This document shows positions 1-4,258 of a DNA stretch of 12,178 nt, piece after piece (position 1 is the first letter of the stretch; the number at the start of each line of letters is the position of its first letter). The stretch is from DATAYF01 sp036272735. Its GTDB lineage: Bacteria > Chloroflexota > Ktedonobacteria > Ktedonobacterales > Ktedonobacteraceae. The stretch covers positions 1 through 12,178 of the forward strand of contig DATAYF010000644.1 in the NCBI GenBank assembly GCA_036272735.1, in the 5' to 3' direction. The notes under the pieces are model-generated. The model saw only the letters and a program-made list of their open reading frames with translations, was not told where the DNA came from and searched no databases. Position numbers and translations under genes: made by a program.

Positions 1-193
1 TAAGCTAGAACCCGCGCAATGTATCCATGTGGGAGACAGTCCAGATGCGGATGAATTACTGGCTTTGTCCGTGGGAGCCATCTCGGTATTATACGACCCA
101 CTGGAATGTTTGCCTTCTAAAGAAGGGCACCGCATTTCCGAGCTCAGCGATGTAGTAGAGTTCTTGGATAAGGAGAGTGGGCATGAAGTATGA
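1..193 (+). CDS. HAD-family hydrolase, C-terminal end (partial)
   Basis: This is the last 63 codons of a gene that begins upstream of the window, read in the frame starting at base 2 and ending at TGA 191-193. The sequence HVGDSPDADELLA contains the GDxxxxD pattern that is motif IV of HAD-superfamily phosphatases, where the aspartates help hold the catalytic Mg2+. It is followed by the hydrophobic strand GAISVLYDP and a helix containing ELSDVVEFL, which is the usual C-terminal Rossmann-like end of the family. HAD proteins of this kind usually hydrolyse small phosphate esters in the cytoplasm; the substrate cannot be told from this fragment. The stop overlaps the next gene's ATG (183) by 11 bp, which suggests translational coupling with the inositol-monophosphatase-like gene, also a phosphatase fold. 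The catalytic DxD motif is outside the window. Confidence 0.75.
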   Translation, partial: KLEPAQCIHVGDSPDADELLALSVGAISVLYDPLECLPSKEGHRISELSDVVEFLDKESGHEV

Positions 194-503
194 TTACGCT
201 GCTATATTAGATGGAATGGAGATGGCTGCACGTAGGGCTGGAGCAGTAATGCTGGCATCCAAGGGAGAGAAGCAAGAAATCTGGTTCAAACCGGATGCGA
301 ATATTGTAACCAGGGGAGATATGGATGGGTACAACCACACTAAGTGGTGAAGAGCTCGAAAAAAGGACGGGAAATGAGCTCAAAATAGGCAACCTCCACC
401 AGTTCATGTGGTTCTACCTATGGATGCAGAAAGAGCTGTAATCGAAACATTACAACAAGCCTACCCAGACTTCGATTTCTACTCTGAGGAATGGCATTGG
501 TAA
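183..503 (+). pseudogene. Inositol-monophosphatase-like gene, interrupted and 3'-truncated
   Basis: From ATG 183 the frame reads a helix with AARRAGAVMLASKGEK and then KPDANIVTRGDMD, which resembles the N-terminus of inositol monophosphatase/CysQ-type Mg2+ phosphatases (typically K..D.VTEAD). It then hits TGA at 348-350 and a second in-frame TGA at 375-377. The same frame resumes at 424 with DAERAVIETLQQAYPDF followed by DFYSEE, which matches the family's helix, 'YPD' turn and the metal-binding EE of motif A. The interrupting 99 bp are a MITE plus one target-site copy (see 328-418). Removing them rejoins GDMD to AERAVIE in frame. After SEE the homology stops and the frame ends at TAA 501-503. 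The WxDPxDGT motif and the C-terminal two thirds (normal length about 260 aa) are absent. The gene is therefore doubly broken and should be non-functional. Confidence 0.72.
328..418. mobile_element. 91-bp MITE-like element with TIRs and 8-bp target duplication
   Basis: The element begins GGTACAACCACACTAAGTGG (328-347) and ends CCAGTTCATGTGGTTCTACC (399-418). The reverse complement of the right end matches the left end at 16 of 20 positions, and the match continues to about 25 bp per arm (20 of 25; arms 328-352 and 394-418). Immediately outside both ends is the perfect 8-bp direct repeat TATGGATG (320-327 and 419-426), as expected for a target-site duplication. There is no coding capacity, so mobilisation would need a transposase supplied elsewhere. 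Several IS families (for example IS66, ISL3, IS1595, IS256) make 8-bp duplications, and I cannot assign one. Insertion broke the inositol-monophosphatase-like gene. The perfect duplication suggests the insertion is not very old. Confidence 0.8.
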
Positions 504-564
504 GATCCCATGCATCCAAGATGCACCACCCCGAATGAAAGTCATCCATTCGAGACTTTCAGAA

Positions 565-670
565 GAACTGACCTGAAATTGCCACCATGTTTGTCCGGAA
601 ACAGACACATTTGCCCCCAATCCTGTACATTGGGACGCGCCTCCTGGGAAAACCGCTCCTCATCAGGTAG
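565..670 (-). repeat. Interspersed repeat, copy 1 (inverted relative to copy 2)
   Basis: Read on the minus strand, this stretch closely matches 2289-2406 on the plus strand. Shared blocks include TTTCCCAGGAGGCGCG, GATTGGGGGCAAATGTGT, CAAACATGGTGGCAA and AATTTCAGGTCAGTT, separated by a few small indels. The outermost 15 bp, AACTGACCTGAAATT at 566-580, is a perfect inverted match to 2392-2406. The inner edge is fuzzy, fading near 660-670. No convincing protein is encoded; the short open frame across it reflects the repeat. It lies just downstream of the minus-strand VOC gene and just after the truncated inositol-monophosphatase-like gene, so it may be linked to that truncation. Confidence 0.72.
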
Positions 671-720
671 GGTCCTGCGTTTCAAAGCTCATGATGACAA
701 ATGCAACAGGTAAAAACGGA

Positions 721-1194
721 TCATATATCCATGCAGGAATGCCATGGGTGGCCGGTCTTCCTATTGAGGTGACAGCCACCCATGGCATTGGACAGATCTC
801 GCTCGTTCCTGATCCTTTTACCACCCCACTGGCTGGTGAGCGAGTAGGTATTCCCGTCGGGATCACTAAAGACGGCTTCCATTGCGCCCCAGGGCTGTTT
901 GACTGGTGCCTGCGTGAAGATGACGCCGCGACCACTCATCTCCTGATAGGTGCCCTCAACGTCGCTTGAGCCAAGCACGATCCCAGTGGAACCTCCAGTG
1001 GGCTTCCGATTTGCCTGAGCGGATTGCAGAACAATGCCGGTGCGACTGCCTTTAGGCGCGACGACCAGGAAACGCATAGGCCCAAAGGCGTTGTCGATGC
1101 GTTTCTCAAACCCTGCCTTGTTGACGTAAAAGTCTAGGGCGGCGTCCTGATCGTTCACCGTGACGGTGGCCATTTCGATGGTTTCTATCGCCAT
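721..1194 (-). CDS. VOC/glyoxalase-family protein with an atypical C-terminal tail
   Basis: The 157-aa protein starts ATG at 1194, 66 bp after the SRPBCC stop. Residues 1-122 form one vicinal-oxygen-chelate domain. A first strand (IEMATVTVND) is followed by the helix DAALDFYVNKAGFE and a central strand pair, and the second half includes GIVLGSSDVEGTYQEM and the family end motif EAVFSDPDGNTYSLTSQ (106-122). VOC proteins bind a divalent metal in a paired beta-alpha-beta-beta-beta fold; members include glyoxalases, ring-cleaving dioxygenases and antibiotic-binding proteins. No substrate can be inferred here. VOC proteins of this type normally end near 'YSL', whereas this one runs on for about 35 residues (123-157) rich in Gly, His, Trp and Cys, encoded across a 15-bp inverted repeat. 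That tail is probably acquired non-homologous sequence. The gene is third in an ArsR-led operon. The RBS is weak (GAGAACGACG). Confidence 0.82.
   Translation of the reverse strand: MAIETIEMATVTVNDQDAALDFYVNKAGFEKRIDNAFGPMRFLVVAPKGSRTGIVLQSAQANRKPTGGSTGIVLGSSDVEGTYQEMSGRGVIFTQAPVKQPWGAMEAVFSDPDGNTYSLTSQWGGKRIRNERDLSNAMGGCHLNRKTGHPWHSCMDI
738..789. repeat. Perfect 15-bp inverted repeat within the 3' tail of the VOC gene
   Basis: AATGCCATGGGTGGC at 738-752 is the exact reverse complement of 775-789, with a 22-bp loop. As RNA this is a strong hairpin. It falls inside the unusual C-terminal extension of the minus-strand VOC gene. A T-rich stretch on the minus strand (complement of AAAAA at 713-717) lies about 20 nt beyond the stem, which is too far for a standard intrinsic terminator. 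It may be an old terminator now read through, or the end of an inserted element. Confidence 0.6.
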
Positions 1195-1260
1195 CGTCGT
1201 TCTCGTATCTTGAATGCTTCAAATGATAGATGTTCCGATACATGCCAAAGAAAGCACGCC

Positions 1261-1716
1261 CTACTTGTTTGGAGTAGGCGCAGCTTCTTCGGAGGCGAGC
1301 GTTTCAACAAGCTGCCGCATGAGGCGCGTCCAGCCGGGGCTCATGATCTGGTAGGACAGGCGATGGAGCGGATGAGTGAAATCGAAGCCGTCATGCTCCA
1401 AGAACAGGTGCGTGCCCTGCTCTTCCGGCTCCAGGCGCCAGGTGACAGTGGATCTTAAGTCATTCTCTCCGGAGTGATCCATCCAACTGTAGCTGAGTTT
1501 ACGCTCGACCTCGAAGTCGAGGACTTGACATTGGACGATGCCGCTAAAGTTGACCTTGGGCATGGGCGTCCCTTTGAAGGTGAAACAATGCCCAACTTTG
1601 AGCTGAAAATCATTCGGCATGAGCCAGCGAGCCAGCAGATCTGGGTCGGTTAACGCTCGCCAGATCCGTGAGGGCGTATGGGGTAGAAACTGATCAAGTT
1701 TGATGGCGTCAGACAT
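1261..1716 (-). CDS. SRPBCC/AHSA1-family protein
   Basis: The 151-aa protein belongs to the START-like SRPBCC superfamily in the Aha1 C-terminal (AHSA1) group. Its N-terminus carries the family signature: strand IKLDQFLPHTP, helix SRIWRALTDPDLLARWLMP (about 17-34), then strands with GHCFTFKGTPMP, FSGIVQCQVLDFEVERKLSYSW and STVTWRLEPEEQGTHLFLEHDGF. A long C-terminal helix (WTRLMRQLVETLAS) closes the hydrophobic cup. Such proteins bind small hydrophobic ligands, and no enzymatic motif is visible. Its ATG overlaps the ArsR stop as TAATG at 1716, so translation should be coupled; the RBS GAGGAGGAT lies inside the arsR 3' end. ArsR-SRPBCC pairs are common in Actinobacteria and Chloroflexota, where the SRPBCC protein is presumed to bind or process the regulator's inducer. 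That role is inferred here from context. Confidence 0.85.
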   Translation of the reverse strand: MSDAIKLDQFLPHTPSRIWRALTDPDLLARWLMPNDFQLKVGHCFTFKGTPMPKVNFSGIVQCQVLDFEVERKLSYSWMDHSGENDLRSTVTWRLEPEEQGTHLFLEHDGFDFTHPLHRLSYQIMSPGWTRLMRQLVETLASEEAAPTPNK

Positions 1717-2054
1717 TAGAGATGATCCTCCTCTTCAGCCAGTACCGCCTGCAGGCTGGCGAGCCGCTCTCGCCAGAACTGTTCATACGGTACCAGCCAC
1801 TCTTGAACTTCAAGTAACGGGTCCACTTCCAGATGGTAGTAACGCTGCCGTCCCTGCTTGCGTTCGCTCACCAGCCCGACATCGCGAAGCACCTTGAGAT
1901 GCTCGGAGATACTGGGGCGGCGCATCGCAAAGTGATCCGCCAGGTGTTGCACAGGTTGCTGCCCCTCGTCGCGCAACAGGCGCAGCATCTCGCGCCGTGT
2001 CGAGTTGGCCAGGGCAGCAAAGACCGTATCGATGGGGTCGATGCTCTCAACCAT
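1716..2054 (-). CDS. ArsR/SmtB-family winged-helix repressor
   Basis: I chose the ATG at 2054 (112 aa) because AAAGGA lies just upstream and the ArsR fold starts directly after it. The in-frame start at 2144 would add an unstructured leader and would begin inside an operator. Residues 5-30 (PIDTVFAALANSTRREML) are the classic ArsR first helices. About 34-59 is the helix-turn-helix, with the recognition helix in RRPSISEHLKVLRDVG. About 61-75 is the wing (LVSERKQGRQRYYHL). A C-terminal helix (QEWLVPYEQFWRERL) serves dimerisation. No cysteine or histidine cluster for metal sensing is present, so it is probably not an arsenic or zinc sensor; ArsR proteins paired with SRPBCC genes usually lack metal sites. 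It is first in its operon, and palindromes in its own promoter indicate autorepression. Confidence 0.88.
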   Translation of the reverse strand: MVESIDPIDTVFAALANSTRREMLRLLRDEGQQPVQHLADHFAMRRPSISEHLKVLRDVGLVSERKQGRQRYYHLEVDPLLEVQEWLVPYEQFWRERLASLQAVLAEEEDHL

Positions 2055-2132
2055 GGGTCCTTTTTCCCCTTCTGCATATGCCGGATCAGAGCACACACGT
2101 GCCCTTACGTTTCTTCCCAACCCAGGATAATG

Positions 2133-2150
2133 CGTAGGAACCATCCTACG
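2133..2150. promoter_or_regulatory. Second operator palindrome, downstream of the expected start
   Basis: CGTAGGA-ACCA-TCCTACG is a perfect 7-bp inverted repeat around 4 bp with the same core as 2172-2187. Its centre is 38 bp from the other. Between them, 2151-2168 holds a degraded copy in reverse orientation (GGATGGTTC, complementary to GAACCATCC at 2139-2147), so the array looks like three sites spaced roughly 19 bp apart along one face of the helix. It would sit at about +9 to +26 of the arsR transcript. Confidence 0.7.
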
Positions 2151-2164
2151 GTTCGGATGGTTCT

Positions 2165-2194
2165 ATCATACGTAGGAACTATCCTACCTGTCAA
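2165..2194 (-). promoter_or_regulatory. Promoter of the arsR-SRPBCC-VOC operon
   Basis: On the minus strand, TTGACA (2194-2189) is followed by an 18-bp spacer (2188-2171) and TATGAT (2170-2165). This is a perfect sigma-70 -35 and a -10 one base from consensus. Transcription would begin near 2158, giving a leader of about 100 nt before the arsR ATG at 2054. The spacer holds a perfect palindrome (2172-2187), so a bound repressor would directly exclude RNA polymerase. Confidence 0.78.
2172..2187. promoter_or_regulatory. Operator palindrome inside the promoter spacer
   Basis: GTAGGA-ACTA-TCCTAC is a perfect 6-bp inverted repeat around 4 bp, lying wholly between the -35 and -10 of the arsR promoter. 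The same core recurs at 2133-2150. ArsR-family dimers bind inverted repeats of about this size. The assignment to this ArsR protein is inferred from position and repetition. Confidence 0.75.
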
Positions 2195-2245
2195 ACAGCT
2201 AGCCAGAATGGGAGAGAAGCTTCGGTGGAAAGAGGAGAAGGAAAG

Positions 2246-2263
2246 AGCGCGATCTCTCGCGCT
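2246..2263. repeat. Small perfect palindrome upstream of the arsR promoter
   Basis: AGCGCGA-TCTC-TCGCGCT has 7-bp perfect arms around 4 bp. It lies between the arsR promoter and repeat copy 2, in a purine-rich stretch (2212-2246). Its sequence differs from the arsR operators. It could be another regulator's site or a hairpin; nothing further supports either. Confidence 0.4.
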
Positions 2264-2288
2264 GGTCATTTCCACTCTTCTGTGCTGA

Positions 2289-2406
2289 TGCTCCCAGATG
2301 GGGAGCGGCTTTCCCAGGAGGCGCGCGTCCCAATGTGCGCGATTGGGGGCAAATGTGTTTGTTTCTTTCAGGGCAAACATGGTGGCAAGCCAATTTCAGG
2401 TCAGTT
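2289..2406 (+). repeat. Interspersed repeat, copy 2
   Basis: This is the plus-strand partner of the minus-oriented copy at 565-670, aligning over about 100 bp with small indels. It begins with a hairpin (GCTCCC-AGATG-GGGAGC, 2290-2306) and ends with AATTTCAGGTCAGTT (2392-2406), the perfect inverted match to 566-580. The two copies bracket the arsR-SRPBCC-VOC operon in opposite orientations. It does not encode a recognisable protein. It may be an independent copy of a high-number intergenic repeat, or one end of a larger mobile cassette. Confidence 0.72.
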
Positions 2407-2748
2407 ACCTTTAAGGAGCTTTCTGTTGTCTTTTTTCTAAACTTAATGCCTATGGGGAAAAAATGTCGGGACCCCAATATGGGGCCCAGGTGGACCCATG
2501 GAAAAGGAGACACACCCAGATGGGCACCAATTGGGGAGCGACGTGGTGCCGCGCCACACGTCGTTTCATGACATCTAGCAATCATGGTGTCCACAGACGC
2601 GCTATTCATCCCGCGTTACCGCCCTTGTTGTACCTGCGTTAGCAATCAAAGGGCGTTGATACATCTCATGTGCCTAAACATGAGGTGCATCAAAATTACA
2701 GAAAGATGGTAAAGATGGCAAAATATCAGCAGTAATGGGGGATACACA
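2407..2748. other. Non-coding, palindrome-rich intergenic stretch
   Basis: I see no convincing gene here. The stretch holds CCCC-AATAT-GGGG (2472-2484) in a run of alternating GGG/CCC blocks, and a hairpin with arms CGACGTG/CACGTCG (2539-2563). It also holds a 16-bp imperfect inverted repeat (2656-2671 with 2678-2693, 14 of 16 paired, 6-nt loop). The open frames across it are low in family character and seem to reflect repeat sequence. Parts may be decayed MITE-like elements, in line with the repeats just upstream. Confidence 0.5.
2656..2693. repeat. 16-bp imperfect inverted repeat (hairpin)
   Basis: TTGATACATCTCATGT (2656-2671) pairs with 2678-2693 across the loop GCCTAA; one pair is A-C and one is a G-T wobble on the plus strand. 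It sits 56 bp upstream of the -35 of the pseudokinase operon promoter. No U-run follows on either strand, so it is unlikely to be an intrinsic terminator. A regulator-binding site or a small mobile-element remnant are the alternatives. Confidence 0.45.
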
Positions 2749-2778
2749 TTGACAAAGTTCTCTATGGGCATTTATAGT
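2749..2778 (+). promoter_or_regulatory. Promoter of the pseudokinase-MCP-permease-methyltransferase cluster
   Basis: TTGACA (2749-2754), an 18-bp spacer and TATAGT (2773-2778) make a good sigma-70-type promoter. Transcription would start near 2785, leaving a leader of about 147 nt before the ATG at 2932. The leader holds two small hairpins: CTTCC/GGAAG (2835-2852) and AACCTA-TAGG-TAGGTT (2865-2880). I recognise no known riboswitch there. Confidence 0.62.
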
Positions 2779-2931
2779 TTAGAATGGTAGCCGAGGCATT
2801 TCAAGCCCATCCAGCCCAGCAAGTTTTGAGTTATCTTCCTTCATATGGGAAGAAGCAAGCAGGAAACCTATAGGTAGGTTAATATTGGGCGTTTTACCAC
2901 GGCCACAGTATAAAAAAGGAGAAAGGTATCG

Positions 2932-4206
2932 ATGCTCTGTCCTCGGTGTAGCGCTATGATCGAAGAAGGCTCATTTGTCTGTCCTCAATGCCAATTGATG
3001 ATCTCTGTCAGGCAGCGTGCATCTGCTCATCAATTGCCAGAAAGACAGGAGCGGTTATCTGCTTCTCCTGAAGTGCCGCTCTTCCCGCATGGGCCGAGAC
3101 CTCGCAGTCAGCAAGGTATTATTCATTCCAATCATCTTATTTCGGACTCATCAGTGGCAACTGGTATCACATTACAAAACAAATATCAGCTCATGAAAAA
3201 ACAGGGATTTCTGCAATGGAGCGCAGGTTCCCGTGAAACATGGTGGTTGGCACAAGATGTTTCTTCGTTGGAGAGACCCGTCAGTATCAATGAGGTAATG
3301 CTTTTTGATTATGAACCTGCTCGTATCGCTGCAATTTTATACACCGCCCGCCATGCATTTCAATCTCGCCTGTTCACTGCTCATTCACAGATGCCAACGC
3401 TTTTGGATGTCTTCGAGGAACGGGAACGATATTTTTTCGTATTTGAAGTGCTCGATGGTGAGTCGTTCTTGACTCGCCTACGTTCGATGAATTACCAGCG
3501 TCGAGAGCAAGAGGTGATTGAATGCTGTCTACAAATCTGTGAACTTTTAGGTTCGCTTGCGCAGCACGCATTCCTCCATGGCTGTATTTGCCCAGATTCG
3601 CTGGTCTTCAGGCCGCACGCACACCCATCATGGGCACTCACGAATTTTTCGGTGCTGGTCGCAGGAAAAGTCAGGCCATTGTTTCTTGATGCAAGCTTCA
3701 TACAACGCTCTGCGTATATGGCTCCAGAGATAGCGCAAGGACTGATTGATACCCGTTCGGACCTGTATGCGCTGCTCGCGACCGCATATCATGGAGCAAC
3801 GGGAATCGCTCCGCAACGAGGCAATGCAGCAGATCAACAAATGCACATTCCCCTCTCTCCACACTTTCAGGCGGTTGTGGTCAAAGGGCTTGCATATCGT
3901 GCCGATCAGCGCTATCGATCTCCTCATGAATTACAGCATGATCTGCGTGCGCTTTCAACGGCGAAAGAGACGTTATCATCCGTTCCGCCAGAGGTATTCC
4001 TACCGACACAGACAACGTCTCTTTCTCATCCGTTCGATGATCTATTTGCGATGAACCCCAAGACGCTGCATCCTCGTCCGGAGGAGCTGCCGTTTCTAGA
4101 GCCGCAGAGATATGCAGTCTTCGCATCCGGTTCATGGCTGCTCGGGATATTCCTGCTTCTGTCTTTGCTCGTGCTTTTCTCACAGGCGTATGTGCATTTA
4201 CCATAG
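2932..4206 (+). CDS. Zinc-ribbon pseudokinase with C-terminal membrane anchor
   Basis: The 424-aa protein starts at ATG 2932 after a clear RBS (AAAAGGAGAAAGG). Residues 3-20 are a zinc ribbon with C3, C6, C17 and C20 (CPRC, then CPQC). Residues about 21-84 look disordered. Residues about 85-340 resemble a Ser/Thr protein kinase fold, with a hinge-like YFFVFEVLDGESF (167-179), HGCICPDSLVF at the catalytic loop (216-226), YMAPEIAQG (262-270), SDLYALL (276-282) and a C-terminal RYRSPHEL. Catalytic residues are missing. The VAIK lysine is N120 (PVSINEV), the HRD aspartate is C218, the loop Asn is S223, DFG reads NFS (238-240), and there is no Gly-rich loop. It should not phosphorylate proteins by the normal mechanism. 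A hydrophobic helix at about 397-418 would anchor it with the kinase fold in the cytoplasm. It is first of four co-directional genes, 52 bp before the MCP-like gene, and is likely a scaffold or allosteric partner. Confidence 0.8.
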   Translation: MLCPRCSAMIEEGSFVCPQCQLMISVRQRASAHQLPERQERLSASPEVPLFPHGPRPRSQQGIIHSNHLISDSSVATGITLQNKYQLMKKQGFLQWSAGSRETWWLAQDVSSLERPVSINEVMLFDYEPARIAAILYTARHAFQSRLFTAHSQMPTLLDVFEERERYFFVFEVLDGESFLTRLRSMNYQRREQEVIECCLQICELLGSLAQHAFLHGCICPDSLVFRPHAHPSWALTNFSVLVAGKVRPLFLDASFIQRSAYMAPEIAQGLIDTRSDLYALLATAYHGATGIAPQRGNAADQQMHIPLSPHFQAVVVKGLAYRADQRYRSPHELQHDLRALSTAKETLSSVPPEVFLPTQTTSLSHPFDDLFAMNPKTLHPRPEELPFLEPQRYAVFASGSWLLGIFLLLSLLVLFSQAYVHLP

Positions 4207-4258
4207 AATTAAAAAAATGAGCGAGATGAAAATCTGATATAAAAAAGGATGCATCCGT

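Noticed and set aside
510..713. Short plus-strand open frame (67 codons) downstream of the broken phosphatase
   Set aside because: It lies across repeat copy 1, has no RBS or family character, and an equivalent open frame appears antisense to repeat copy 2. It is a by-product of the repeat.
738..789. 15-bp inverted repeat as the intrinsic terminator of the VOC operon
   Set aside because: It lies inside the open frame, has a 22-nt loop and the nearest U-run is about 20 nt away.
2055..2144. Longer arsR start at 2144
   Set aside because: It would add 30 residues before the conserved ArsR N-terminus and begin inside the operator at 2133-2150. ATG 2054 has AAAGGA upstream and fits family length.
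2199..2609. 136-codon minus-strand open frame
   Set aside because: It spans repeat copy 2 and hairpins, with Cys/Pro/Arg-rich composition unlike a folded protein. The part shared with copy 1 (HICPQS, TLGRA) comes from the DNA repeat.
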